Of a stretch of DNA of 64,000 nucleotides, positions 32,166 through 45,200 are shown piece after piece; position 1 is the stretch's first letter; each line of letters starts with the position of its first letter. The stretch spans positions 248,001-312,000 of the forward strand of contig NW_026516684.1 in NCBI RefSeq assembly GCF_025766255.1, given 5' to 3'. The DNA comes from Zychaea mexicana. Its lineage: Eukaryota; Mucoromycota; Mucoromycetes; Mucorales; Lichtheimiaceae. The notes beneath the pieces are model-generated. The model searched no databases. It saw nothing but the letters and a program-made list of their open reading frames with translations, and had not been told where the DNA came from. The translations under genes were made by a program, and so were the position numbers.

Positions 32166-34852
32166 ATGCCTAACCGTAAAAAACCATTTAGTGGCAAAGC
32201 CAAGAAAGCGCAATTACAAGCAAAAAAGTTACGCAAAACCGCCCAAGAACAACGCGAAAATTACTATGGTATGCTACAAAGATTATCACGGAATGGTTTT
32301 AAAATGTGGGCGGTGTCGAAGAAAATGATAAAGTGAGTTTAATAATTGAAATCGCTCCTTTTTTTTCGATTCCACGTAAAGCTAAAAAAGCAGAATCGGA
32401 GGACACAGCAGCAGATCAACGTGGGGGATTGTCTCAATCGTTTGTCAAAGCATCGGCACCAGCTTTACCCACAAGTTATTCGTTGGATGGCCGACGCGGT
32501 GGCAGCAGTACCGGATCGAGAAAGTAAAATAATATGGAACCCTCTTTTTTTAATTTCTCGCTTGAGAAAAAGTGATCAAAGGCTCAAGGATTGTAGCGTA
32601 CTAAAATACTGTTTTATATATTTCTTTCTTAAAAGGCTTGTATCCATGTTTGAGAAATTATCGGGCGAAGCTGTTGAACGCTCACGGCTACGGAGCATGA
32701 AACCTTTCGAGCGGTTGCCACAGGTAATCTAAAGTGTATCAGAAGATTTAAGAAGAAAGCCTGCTCAATGACAAGACAAACGCGCTATGTGTAGACTGCA
32801 TTGGAAATTGGCGTCGATTCGTTTTCAGAATCCATCGATTTTCCCAAGCGACCTTCATGGAGCTATGGCATGAGTAAAGAACAAGTAGAAGCGGGAGAAA
32901 CCCAATACTTTGAAAATTGGGTCAAAGATATCTATGCAAAATACGGTGACGATGAGCGCGGGCAATTAAGCTGGTTTGAACATAATCTGGAAGTTTGGCG
33001 GCAATTGTAAGTACCCAGTTATACTTGTATCCTCATGTATCCGCTTCACTGATGGTCCTCGCTAACATGTATTCAAATAATTCTTATGATTGCTACGAAC
33101 CCATTAAGATGGCGTGTGCTGGAAATAAGTGACATTGTGCTTGTTGTTATGGATATTCGACATCCACTCTTGCATTTTCCACGTGCATTGTATGAATATG
33201 TCACGAAGGATTTGAAACGCAAAATAGTCGGTGTTTTTAATAAGGTACGCGTGCGTGCGCTTCTCATACATCAAAGGGAGCTGATCATAATGGTTTTGTT
33301 CTGTTGGTATGGAAATTAGGTGGACCTAGTGTCTGAATTTACCCTGTTTGCATGGACGAAATACTTTGAGGAGCAGTTCCCCGAGCTACATATTGCATCT
33401 TTCAGCTGCTATCCACGTGATGAAAAACTGATCGATGATACCAAAACATGTAAGTTGTTTACTCAAGTTTTTAGTATATGTGTATACTGATTACTATTTA
33501 TCACTGGATGATGCTGATGATCAGATGCTCTCAAGATGCGTGCAAAAAGACCACGTGGACGATACTATCGCGCTCACGGTGTACGTGCCATACTGGAGGC
33601 ATGCAAGGATGTTAAGCTGGAGAAACAAGGCTTGGATGTGGATTGGGAAGGCTTATTGGCTCGATTTGACAAAGACCACCATGCTTCTTCGTCAGCCAAG
33701 TCGGATGACGATGATGATGATATTGATGATGAAGGAGATGATGACGATAGCGATACGGGTAGTATGGTCGGTTTAGGTACGTTCTTTGGGTGAGAGATGA
33801 ACTTTTCCCCTTGGATATTGTATTAAGAACAATCACTCAACATACACATTTATGCGATAGATGATGAATTCAGTCGGATCATGGACATTTCGACGGAGCA
33901 GGTAGTTCCACACAAGGAATATGTTACGCTAGGTCTCGTGGGTCATCCAAACGTGGGCAAATCGTCGTTGATCAACAGTATAATGCAGCGTACAGTAGTC
34001 AGTGCGAGTCGTACGCCAGGTACAAAACTTAGTTCATACTCTTATTTACTGTATAAGCTACAGGAAAGTAATTGACAATCCAGCGATTTAGGTCATACAA
34101 AGCATTTCCAAACCATCCATCTATGCGAAAATGTCAGACTGTGTGATTCACCTGGCCTTGTTTTCCCCACTTTACTGCCACGTGCGCTCCAGGTAAATAT
34201 ACCAACAATCCAGACTAGACAAGGGGAAAAATGTTTCTCACTATAAGCAGGCGAGGAGTAAGAGAAAGAGAGACACTCTAACGACTTGTTATTTCCCAGG
34301 TGTTATCGGGGATGTATCCTATCGCGCAAGTACAAGAGCCATATAGCGTTGTTCAATACCTAGCGGAGCGGGTACCCGTGGAAAAGATTCTATCTTTGAC
34401 CCCACCGGATTTGGAGAACGCATTATCGCACAAGTGGTCAGCCTGGTCTATTTGTGAAGGTAAACGAATTGTTTTGATGTATTATTTGAAACAGTTTTAA
34501 TTAAAAAGATAATCGAATTATTCTAGCATATGCGATCCAACGAGGATTTTTCACCGCACAAGCGGCCCGGCCAGATGTTTATCGAGCTGCAAATACGATT
34601 CTACGGTTTACTACAGACGGGCGGATTCTCATGTCTTTTAAACCAGTGGGCTTCTTTACCACGAGCAAATATGAGAAATTACGCGTTCAAGAAGCGGATA
34701 AACAGCAACAACGTCGCCGTCGGGATGACAGTAGTCAAGGTGATGCATCATCCGATGAAGACGACGAGTCTGGCGATGATAACGGTAGCAAGAATCGAAT
34801 TGATATCCAAGGTGGCGCGTTTGCACTTTTAGCTGATGAATCAGACGTGTAA
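32166..34852 (+). CDS. GNL1: Circularly permuted GTPase, GNL1 (HSR1) type
   Basis: Eleven exons: 32166..32268, 32382..32523, 32636..32723, 32795..33006, 33109..33244, 33320..33449, 33525..33776, 33861..34019, 34092..34192, 34300..34459 and 34527..34852. They encode 602 residues, close to human GNL1 (607). The N-terminus MPNRKKPFSGKAKKAQLQ matches the basic GNL1 start. The G motifs are permuted: NKVD (226-229) precedes the P-loop GHPNVGKSS (382-390) and DSPG (426-429). WRVLEISDIVLVVMDIRHP and QVLSGMYPIAQVQEPY are close to human GNL1. An acidic insert near residue 340 and an acidic C-terminal region are also family traits. Permuted YlqF/YawG GTPases act in ribosome maturation; the exact fungal GNL1 role is less clear. 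Exon 2 is the least conserved, but its phase fits. Confidence 0.95.
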
Positions 34853-36091
34853 ATAATAAAAAAATTTAAATCTACTGTGCATGAATGTGGTTTTTTTAGG
34901 TTTATCTGTTATGCTGTTAGAAATTTTAAAAAAAATTCGAGCTTGTATGAATGCAGCGTACTAGAGTGGGGCAAGTGCAAACATGGTAGACCAGAACGAT
35001 ATTGTTTCAGTGGATGTGTTTTATTAGTTGTATAAGATATCAGAAAAATGAAAAGAGTAAAAGGGGAGTTGACACAAGCACAAATCTTACGTGTAGGTCA
35101 TACAAAGTAATCGCACCTAAAAAACCAGAATGTCCCCCGCCGTTGTGCAACTCTCCCAGTCTTGTGCTCTCAACTTTAACCTCTTTGTGAGCTTTAGGAA
35201 TAAAGATAACAGGAACCCCTCGCTTAGTATGAAATAAACGGCTGACGCGCATTCTTCTAACAGGTTTGTTATATCGGACAATGTTGTTGCTATCGCACAT
35301 CGCGTAGTCATAATAGTATCTATGCAGCGTCGGCTCTGACTCCGCCGGGATTTAAAAGACAGGCATTACCGGAACAAAGTGAAGGTTAGACAAGGACAAA
35401 GAGGAGGGTGTTTGTTGGATGCGTATCACAAAAAGAAAATTTTATTAAAAACAACTTCATCCCGAGCCCAAACGCTCACCAAGCTGCCATCAGAACAATG
35501 GACAGGGATCCTCATGGGCCACCTAGATAACACACGTCCAAGTAAGGCGCAGTCGTGATTCTAATGATAGTGTTCAGTAGCTGTCAAGGTCCAGCAGATA
35601 GGCTGTGCTGCTAATGAAGAAGATTTGGCTGATAGCAAAACGACGACGACGACAAAAGTAACTCTGATAGATTGGTCACCAAGGACAAAATTGATATTAA
35701 AGAAGGGTTTTGGGCACTTTTGAGTAGCCGATCAAGGAAGCTGAGCACATTGTTACCAACAAACAATTACAAATACAAACATTAAACAGCACAGACATTC
35801 CAACCTAAATCATTGTGCTGTGTAGACGGAATGGTCTCTATGTATTGTAATAAGTGCTGCACGGCGGAACATGCAGCACACACCAAGCTATAGAGTACTT
35901 CCAAGCACGCGGGTTGGGTGTGCGACCCGGAAGAAACTTATATGTGGTTTCCCGACAAGCTAATTAGCAGGGCAGGGGGGGTGAGGGGGGGTGTTATACA
36001 ATGCAGTTCGCTTTAGTTTTCCCTCTTTTCTCTCTCTCTTTCTTGTTTTATTATTATTTCGAGCCGCTTCAAGACATAACACACTCACACC
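34853..36091. other. Intergenic region between GNL1 and LSB5
   Basis: Contains the GNL1 3' end, a doubtful minus-strand frame listed separately, and the LSB5 promoter with a TC-rich leader (36010-36060). No repeats noted apart from short G and C runs. Confidence 0.4.
35091..35300 (-). CDS. Hypothetical small ORF, possible first exon
   Basis: An ATG at 35300 opens 70 codons that end at a GTAAGA donor-like site (CTACAC|GTAAGA). The composition is protein-like (RGVPVIFIPKAHKEVKV, RLGELHNGGGHSGFLGA) but no family was recognised and no convincing second exon was found downstream. It is convergent with GNL1. Confidence 0.3.
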
Positions 36092-37927
36092 ATGGGTATC
36101 TTTACCGAGGAAATACCGAAAACTTCAATCACCTTTTATATCGGTATGCTCTATTGGACCAAAGAAGAAGAAAAAGAAAAGGTTGTTGTTTCTTTGTTGC
36201 ACCATGTGTTGAATTTGGAATCATACTTTACATGTCAATGTAGAGCGACTCTCGAACTATGAAGAGATTGACTGGTACATTGTGCAACAATTGACCGAGT
36301 CGATTCAAATGCAAGAGGGTGGACCGAGAGAAGCTATTGAAGCTATGCGTAAGCGACTTAAACACGGCACTACTCAGCAAAAACTGCGAGTGATCGATGT
36401 AAGGCCTCTTCTTTTGCGCTTGAGTATACACCCCAAGAAAAGCATTGTATTCATCGCTTATGTGAAATAGGTGCTTAAACTACTCATGGAGAACACCAGT
36501 GAAAAGTTTCACCGTAAGTTTTTCGCTGTTTGTTATGGAAACAAGGATATAATCTGTGAAAACCGAAGGGAACAGAACAAAGCTGATATGACTGGGTGGA
36601 AGGGCAACTCTTGTCAAACGATAAAATGCGGGAACGACTTGATCTGATCGTGTCGTCATCGGTAAGGGAAATCCAAAAAAAAAAAAAAAAACTCAAACAA
36701 CTCCTCGCGCTTATGTGATATGATATGGTATGTATATATTAATACCTGTTGGCTGACCATGATCCCTACCTACTACCCCGTTCTTTTCCCTTTTTTCTCC
36801 ATCCAGACCGAGGACACCAAAGTACGCAAGGCATTGCTGAGTGTGTTGGGAGCATGGGCAGTAAAGTACAAGAACGAGCCGGGAATGCATGTGTTGGCTG
36901 AATTGTACGAGAGCGGACGCAAGAAATTAAACTTGGTAAGGATTTGAACAAGGATACACTCGGGTGTTTTCGAGTGAGACTGATAATGTGTGTGTGTGTG
37001 TATTTCAGCCAAGACGGACAGGCAGTGGTAGTGCAGCGACGACGACGACGCCACGATCACCCGCGACAGCGGAAGCCACCCCTGCAATGCCACCACGCCC
37101 TACGCAGCAGCAGCAACCCTCGCCACCCACGTCGTCCCAGCAAAAACGCCAATCATTACCCCCAACTGCACACACCACAGAAGTTCGCACCAAACCACGA
37201 AGTAGCAGCACTGCTGGATCAGGTGGCAATAGCAGCAACAACCGAACAACAACGACACAGCGTACATTCAATCTCGAAGCAGCCAAGCCAAAGATCATTC
37301 AAGAAGTGGCCTTGGCGAACCAGAACACCAACAACTTGGTCAACGCGCTCAAGTTCATCAACACCAGCGAAGATCGATGGGAAATTGATCTGCAGCATGA
37401 CGCACGGCTTCAAGATTATCGTCAGCGGTGCGAGGACTCGAAAAAGAAGATTGTGCGCTATGCGCGCCTGGTGGAGGATGAGGAATGGATTGGCACTCTA
37501 CTGGCGACCAATGAGGAGCTGTTGAAGGCGTTGCAAATGTATGAGACCATGTCGGTCGGTGAAGTGCCAACGAACATGCCATCCACCCCGCCATCCCCAT
37601 TATCGCCCCAGCATACGCGGTCGCCACCTCCACCACCTAGTCAGCGACAGGAGGAAACGATGCGTGAGTTGGCTGGGCTACAACTTTCATCGTCATCAAC
37701 ATCATCACCACCTCCAACAACGGATAGCAATCTGAGTCGAGCCTCGGCCGAAAGTGAGAATCCGTTTGCGGACCCGTTTGCGGACCCCGTGACGCCCGCA
37801 CACGAAGATGTAGGCGGTGACAAAAAGCGTTTGGGGTGAGTTTTCCTGTTTTTTGGAGGTTCGTTGCACAACACATCTTGTGCTAACTGATACGCTGTGT
37901 TGTTGTATTAGTGAGCTAGTCCTTTAG
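36092..37927 (+). CDS. LSB5: Lsb5-like VHS-GAT endocytic adaptor
   Basis: Seven exons (36092..36143, 36244..36398, 36471..36513, 36603..36661, 36807..36935, 37009..37835, 37912..37927) encode 426 residues. Residues 1-146 form a VHS-type helical domain, starting MGIFTEEIPKTS and containing VLKLLMENTSEKFH and KVRKALLSVLGAWAVKY. A Pro/Gln/Thr-rich linker follows, then a GAT-like helical bundle (VALANQNTNNLVNALKFI to EELLKALQMYETM). A Pro-rich segment and an NPF motif (397-399, in ENPFADPFADP) suggest binding to SH3 and EH-domain proteins. Yeast Lsb5 binds Las17 and Sla1 and links actin to endocytic cargo sorting. The final intron is inferred from a GTGAGT donor, GCTAAC branch and TATTAG acceptor; without it the protein ends 4 residues earlier. 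Confidence 0.88.
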
Positions 37928-39163
37928 GCTGCTAAGTAGCTGTCCTTGCACATCATCACGTATACATATATACACTCGATACTCGCCTATTATTACCATT
38001 CTATCAACAGCACTACTATTAGCCTTATATATATATATATTTCTCTTGCTTCATTGTTTACCCTTCCCAACTGTACCTTGCGTCTCTCTATTGCTGCTCT
38101 ATCTCCGCATCAAAAAAAAAAAACTTTTTTTATTCTCCAGTTGGCTAGCAACTCCGGTTGACAAACTTTAAAAGAAGGGCGCGAAAGAGAAAAAAAAAAG
38201 TTTTACGTGTTGTTGTCTTTTTTGCTTTCTTTAACTTTTTCACATAAACAAGGTAAAGTCCTCCTCCTTTCTGTTTCGATGCTGCTACTAGTACTGCTGC
38301 TGATGTGGGTCATGTGTCTTATCGCACACACGCACAACACAACACAAACGAGATCCACTTTATATGATGAGGAAAAAAAGCATAGTTCAACTGAACTTAT
38401 ATGGCTTGAAAACCCATTCTGTGTTGAATAAATTCTTTCGCCCCTAGCTGATAATATCCATCTTTTGCGTGTGTGATGTGTGTGTGTGCTCTGTACCTTG
38501 GCAAAACCCTCATTGGCATCCCAGCTGACATCATCGCCACAAGTTACTGATTAATCCTTTATGTTTTTACAGTAGGTACCAGAGGACTAAAAGGGGGAGG
38601 ATTGCTGCCATGCCTCATAAATATTAATTAAATTTAGATTTCTGATTTTGATATCAACGCTGTTTAAGAAAAATTTGAATAAAAAAAAAGAATCTGCACG
38701 GCCAAATCAACCATCATCGCCAATCATAGATGTGTTTAGTGCTGGGCTGGGTGGCGTGGTGAATAATACTGAGAGAGAAGGAACCAAGGGAATCACAACC
38801 CCCCCCCCCCCACCTGAAGGACACACACAGCTGGCAGGAAGCATGTGCAATTTTTTTTTTTGTGGGTGTGTGAGAAAACCCAACCCGAGAGAGCGTGCGT
38901 TTCAAGAACAATCACTAGTAGTGACGTCTATGGGCCTGCTCCTCTTTCTGCTTTTTATGGTCCTATAAACTTTTCGCTCTCCCAGCCTCTTTCCTTCTTT
39001 CTCTTCTCTTTTCTTTTTTTCTGTTACTACCCTCTTACTCAGCACTCGCAGAACACATACAGCACCAGGCTTTTCCTTTACACCTCCACTCCAACCACAG
39101 CAACAACGACAGCTACAACCCCACCCCCCCCCTTTTATTCAACTCGCATTTCGTAGACCGACC
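37928..39163. other. Intergenic region upstream of the dynein-adaptor-like gene
   Basis: Holds the LSB5 3' end and a long pyrimidine-rich leader for the next gene, with a C10 run near 38800, TC-rich DNA at 38985-39030 and CCACCCCCCC just before the ATG. No gene supported. Confidence 0.45.
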
Positions 39164-41159
39164 ATGATGTCGCAATTAAAGCCTCCGCAATTAGAGCTCA
39201 ACATGTCGCCAAACAACAAACACACAGCAGGAGCAACAGCGGCAGCAACAGCAACAGCAGCAGCAGCATTTCAGAGCAGCGGACCTCCGTCGCCGTCGTT
39301 GTCAACAGCGTCGTTCATGTCGTCCGTATCATGGATGGCGGAGAAATCATCCACCGAGCTGATCCCAATGCTAAAAAATGCATATTCTGCACTAAAAGAT
39401 AAGGAGAGAGGTAAGGACGCACACTTCTCAAGGCCATCAACTGATTCATCTTTGGTATTTTGATGATTATTACATTTTCATGTGAAAATGCATTCCCACA
39501 TATTCAACAATGTTAACCTCCCTTTCTCTCTCTCTCTCTCTCTGTAACACGGCATCCCACTCCTTATATATATAAGATTTAATGCTGGCTGCTGAAATTG
39601 GCAAGTCGTTATTGGAGAATAATATCCGGCTCAAGACAAGCTACGAAGATCTCCTGCAACAGACCCAAAAGTCATGCAGCCCAACAACAACAGCAGCTCC
39701 ACTTCCAACACCGTCGTCATCGTTACCCGTCGACATCGACTCCGCCTTGGAGACAGGCAGCAGTGACGACGACGACGACGACGACTACTATGACGACGAC
39801 GACGGCGAAGAGGAAGAAATGCGCTTCATTCCATCCCATCGTACTCGCGAAGCCATGATCGAAGTTCTGGAACGCAAGAACGTCGAGCTGTCGAAACGCC
39901 TCGAATCCGCCATTGCAGAACGAGAAGACTCGTTGCGCAACAACACGAAAAAGACCCGCAAACTCGAAGCAGAGATTGAGGCACTCAAGAGCAACCTAGA
40001 GATTGCAACGGCAAAGATCCAGGAACTGGAAGAAATGAACCAGCGGCAGCACCGGCTGGAACGCAAATCACAACAACAGCTCTTGCAAGCGGGCTTGCTC
40101 TTGCCATATGACCAACAAATCACCGCCGACGAAATGGAAGAATTGCTTGGCAAGATCGACACACTCGAGGTGGAAAACAAGACCGTCAGCGACTCCAAGA
40201 CCGAACTCGAGACAAAGCTGGCAGAGACGCTCAAAGACCTGCGTCTGCTCAAGGAACAGTTTGAACAGTTTCAGTTTACGCAGGACGACTACGAGACATT
40301 GCAAGAGGCATACGAGCGCCAGTTTCGACATATCGCCGAATTAAATGAAAGCGTCGAAGAGCATCGTGGCGTGCTGCAGAAGCTCAAGGACCGCGGCATC
40401 AACATTCATTCCGCCCGCTCAACACCTGCCCCAAGCGTCTGCGGTGGTAGCAGCGTGAAAAGCCAGCCCACTGCGTTCCGCAATACGCTTCTGGGGGAAC
40501 TCGAAACGGAATGGCTCAAGCGTAACAATAGTACCACCACCCAAGCAACAGCACCGGCCAATGGCAACAGCAAGGAACATTTTCATCTTAATACCAGCAA
40601 CAACAACGTCGGCATGAGCTTAAACAACGTTTCACAGTTCACCGAAAAGGCGCTTGCAACGTTCTACAACGCACCCACCACCGAAACCGCTTTAGAGACG
40701 GTCTTGTCGAAAGCCAGCGGCATTGATAAGGACCTTTTAGACGAAGCGCTGAGCTTCATTAGCCATCTTGAGGACGAGCACGACAACGACAAGTGCCTTG
40801 ATCTGCACGAATACGACATCCACGACAACCTCCACTTTAGTGATGAGGAAGATGACCTGGACTACGACGACGATGATGGCGCCATGTCGACGACAATGAC
40901 GATGGATCTGTTTGATCAGCACAAGCAAGAGTACCCAGCCATGGACCTGTATCCCAATCTGAACGGCACTGACCGTCACCCTTTCCAGGTGGCACGTGTG
41001 ACCCAGCGGCCAAAGACTTTCTTGGGTCGCATCCGTCGTATCGTCCATCACTTTTTCCGAGCAGTGTGGCGATGGTGTCGGTTTGCCATGATTCTCACCA
41101 CGGCTGTGCTCATCAGCTTGTGGCGTGGACCCGAGGGTATGCTGATTGAATATCGTTAA
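39164..41159 (+). CDS. Tail-anchored coiled-coil protein with dynein-adaptor CC1 box
   Basis: Two exons (39164..39410, 39577..41159) encode 609 residues. The splice junction creates KDKERDLMLAAEIGKSLLENN: the AAxxG heart (87-91) of the CC1 box, which binds the dynein light intermediate chain in BICD, Spindly, HAP1 and TRAK proteins. Acidic Asp runs follow, then coiled coil over about residues 175-355. TLLGELETEW (386-395) resembles the Spindly motif that contacts the dynactin pointed end. The C-terminal region has an acidic stretch, a basic/aromatic patch (RIRRIVHHFFRAVWRW) and one hydrophobic segment (about 585-598), 11 residues from the end: a candidate tail anchor. It could link dynein to an organelle or nuclear membrane; this is inferred from motif order. 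No named fungal orthologue is known to me. The GTAAGG/ATAAG intron keeps frame. Confidence 0.75.
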
Positions 41160-41333
41160 AACAAAAGAAGAGAATGTGTTGTCGTACATCCCCCCCCCAA
41201 CATATATACGTCAACCACTACTACTACGACCACTACTACTACTTTTACCACCAGTGCCTGCACTGCATGTAGAGCATTTTTATATACAAACAAGAATGAA
41301 AGAATTCTCCCTCATCCTCCTCCTTTCCTCTCT

Positions 41334-41334
<1 letters not shown>

Positions 41335-41367
<33 letters not shown>
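41335..41367. repeat. CA dinucleotide microsatellite
   Basis: An uninterrupted (CA)n run of about 14 units within the pyrimidine-rich 3' flank of the preceding gene. Confidence 0.95.
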
Positions 41368-41368
<1 letters not shown>

Positions 41369-41843
41369 CCTCTCTCATCCAAAATTGCAGCATTCTCTTC
41401 AACCACGCTCTTCCCAATCCCCAACCTTTCCTTCTGTGTACATCCTCTCCCCAACACTCATTCTTTCTTTATATATCATCACATCATCTTCCATCCATAC
41501 TTGAAATCATGTCACCCCTCGTAAATCCTGTTATGAGTACTGCTTCGCTTACACATCCTTCATCTTCTATCATTATGCCTCTTCTCAAAATAAAAGGTCC
41601 CCATAGCTCATCCACACCCTCCAACACCCCCTCCCTTCCTCCCCGCCCCGCCATAACATAAACCCTCTGCTTCTTACTATATCTTATCCACTCTATAGTT
41701 ATATCCTCTACATACACATATACATAGTCACTTACTATTACTTACTACTACTATCCCCACCCATATTACTACTATTACTTATTGTTTATCCAAACCCTTT
41801 CCTTTTCGCTAGTTCACCGTTATGTAAAAATTCTTCTTCTTTA

Positions 41844-42200
41844 TTATTTCTTTTTTGCTGCCTTGAACACGAGCATTCTTTTTACAAGACGATTTACAAA
41901 TCCCTTGCTGCTGCTGCTGCTGTTGTTGTTGTTGTTATTATGATGACGCTTCTTGGAGGATATAGTGATAGTAGTTGTAGTTGGGTGACACAACTTGAGT
42001 GCTGGAGGTTCTGTTGTCTTAAATGAGGATGATGCAGGGGCACTAGGAAATTGGACGCTTTCCTGAAGCAGACAAATATCGTGTGTCATCGTCAAGTCGT
42101 GGGCCATTCGGTTCAGGATCCGGCGCGATGTTTGTCTTGGGGGGCGACTGCAAAGCTTGGGCGTCAGAGTGGCTGCAGGAAATTCAATGGAATTCATCAT
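41844..42200 (-). CDS. Small low-complexity hypothetical protein
   Basis: A 118-codon frame starting with two ATGs at 42200. It contains runs of Thr, Asn and Ser and a basic C-terminus (FVNRLVKRMLVFKAAKKK). It is convergent with the plus-strand gene on its left. The trinucleotide tracts could keep this frame open by chance. No family recognised. Confidence 0.35.
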   Translation of the reverse strand: MMNSIEFPAATLTPKLCSRPPRQTSRRILNRMAHDLTMTHDICLLQESVQFPSAPASSSFKTTEPPALKLCHPTTTTITISSKKRHHNNNNNNSSSSSKGFVNRLVKRMLVFKAAKKK

Positions 42201-45200
42201 GTGCGTCTTCTTTGTTATTGTTGTTGTTGTTGTTGTTGGCGTGTGATTTTTTGATAATAATAAATGTTTATGTATGCACGATTATTAAGGATAAGAGTCA
42301 ACGGAGAGAGAAGAAAGAAAAAAAAAGAGCGACAGGCTTCTTGTTAAAATTCTAATGATGGTGGTTATGTCCATGGTCCCTTGCCCATTAACAGCAGCAA
42401 CGAAAACAATATGATATTTATGTAAACATTAACCAGGGCGGCGCATGCGTGCGTCTGTGTTTATATAAATGGTCTTATTTTCATGTATCACGAACTTAGA
42501 CATCAGTACACTCCATCGTGGCGTTTTTCCTTTGAATTGAAAAAAGTGTCGGTTTTTCCAAAGGCGGTAATAAACCTACAACAACCTGCATATGCCCTAT
42601 TCTCGGAACTGCCACATCCTATACTTACCCATCATGAATTTGAATTTGAGCTTCAAAAAACAGTCATCTGTCTACTATTAGTGTGGTGCGGTTTGGCGAT
42701 TGTTGATTTTCCACTTTCCAGTCATCGGCCGTTTTCTCTCACTGACGGTCACGTGCAGTTCACGAATCTTTTTGGATGCTTCTACAAATTCACTGATCTA
42801 GTAATTACTGTAGTACCACATGTACCGTTTAAGCTCTCTTTTGCTGTTATTACGCGACTTTCATTGTTGTTATAGCAACGATGATACAATGTAGCGTAAA
42901 TCCTTATCCCCAGCAACAACAGTCGAAAAACAACAGTCTCTTATGGTTGCCATGTGTGCCTGAAGCAAGAATAATAATTAGTAGAAACGCACACGGCTAC
43001 AAATGTCGATGCACTCCACGACACAGACCGCACGGGCCTGCCAAAGGTGTTCTTGTTCGGTTCTGATTATGCATTATCATAACGTTCTTGATGTTTGCTA
43101 TTAATGTTTTCCTGTGCTGATAAATAGCTTTTTAAAAGTTACCTTATCTGTTATGACAACAACTGGTAATATACGAACAGAAATTGCATCCCCATTGAAT
43201 CCATCTTCAAAACGTGGTCAGCATTAAATATAATATGTTCAAACGGGTTGTCTCGGCCCAATACAAATCAGCTTCTACAACGGCGATCGAAGGTGGTTCC
43301 ATGAACGACCTTGTTGCGATCTGTCAAGGTAAGGTTGCAGTTTTAATATATAATTAAGAATATCTGATAAGGCGACGAGCATACTTTTTCCCGATAAAAG
43401 AGTAATCTACTCGTACTCTCTAAAGTGGTGCTAGTAGGCTTTGATTGAAATCAATACTGTTGCGTTGCCGGTTTCCTTTTAGGATCACGCCGAAATATCT
43501 TCTGTTTTCATGATCATGGAGTGAATAATAGGACTAAATTTTTCCACGTACATACGACCATCTTCGAGGCCAGAACTTCCTTGCGCTTAATTCGTCCAAC
43601 GCTATTGTAGCTATAGCCTTTTTGGTAGATACTCTTGAGGGCAACGGTGTGATAATAGGTGTTAGTGTTGGTTGGGCAAACCAGGCGAGGGCTACTTTAG
43701 TTTTTATGTATGTTCTTGAAACGCGTTCTCTTATCGCTTTCCAGTCAATTTCACCCTAACAAACGAAACGAATTGATGCAGTCAGCACAAACACCATTCC
43801 TGATCAGTAGCCTCACTTCTTCTTCAACGAAAAACGACCACTTCAGCATTCAAACGATCTACTGCTTTTGTAAACTCGTCTGAACCAGAAAACGACAGAT
43901 ATTCCGTCGCAGATAGGTATCTCGTCAAAGCACGTCGACATGAAATCTTTTGAGGATGGTGCCTTTCTTACAATTTTGGAAGCTAATGACCCGTTCTTTA
44001 ACAAAGCTCAAACAAAGAGAGAAGAAGACAATAAGTGGGCATCTAACTTTACGTCAAATATAGGTATATCAGCTACCTTAAGATCTAAGGCGATCCGTTT
44101 CGAATTCCAGTTTGCCACTATTGAGAGCGGCAGTTGTCGTTGTTGGTCGGGCTATACCACGTACTTGTTTGATCCTTTATAAAAATGGATGAAGGCCTCA
44201 GAATCCCATGCTGGAAATTGTGCCTATACGACGATAGAACTATTAGTAACTTAACCTTTGGATTGCTTTCTTTCTATTGCTATCGACACAATGAAAGTCT
44301 TCGACTTGACTCACAGATGATAATGTTTTATCCTCCATAAGCAACCTGGAAAATACTTGAAATGGGAATCATAGCGAGAATAGGTACAGTAACGTGATTG
44401 GCGACGCTGAATTTTTAGATCAAAAAACAAAGGTTCACTACCTATACCATTACAAGAATTCATTTTGGTGGCGTATGTGTGCAACTGATCAGTTTCGACC
44501 CTCTTCACTTTATTCAATCATGCCCTGCTCCAGATAGTAATTAGATAAAGAAGCAAAAACTACCTCGGAGCGTATGATTATAGCCCTAATTCTCCTTTAC
44601 ATTCATTAAAAACCGACTAACAGAGTCTTTAGACGCCGTGTATGGATAAATAAGGTGGTGTCTGATTGATAGTTGCCGCAGAATAGTGATGAACGGGAAA
44701 GTCGCGTCGGTTGACTGCGGCGTGGATTTTGACATGTAATCCACATTTTTTTCTAGAGATTTTGCTGCCATTATTGTATCACCACTGCCTTCATGAGCCC
44801 TATACGTCAGCATCTGACGGTATTACCTGCGATGACGATGTCTACGGGTGCCTGGTGCTGTAGCAAGGTACACTATTAGTAACCCTTGAAGCTCGAGTCA
44901 AGGAGGCATCGGCTTTAGAATTCTGCACGTTCTCTAGCAGTTTGTATTACACACACGTCACGGACAAACGGATCGGTCAAACCGGAGCTTGTCTTTTGCT
45001 CAGTGCAGTTGTTTTATCCAATTGATTGTGATCACGGTCGTACTATAATGTATATCATCTCTGATAGGTAATGATTAGTTCATACTGCTAGGCTGTCAGG
45101 CCAGCTTTTTTAGTCATCGGTTGTCCACGCTCGTAGAACTGGACCTTCCGACAATTCGGTCATTAGCGCGTAACAACCCGGCTCCGAACCAATAGATAAG

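Noticed and set aside
39788..40252. 154-codon minus-strand frame opposite the dynein-adaptor-like gene
   Set aside because: Ser-rich antisense image of the acidic and coiled-coil coding exon; no motif and no splice structure.
42483..42875. 130-codon plus-strand frame
   Set aside because: Starts with an ATG but has no splice signals, domain or plausible composition.
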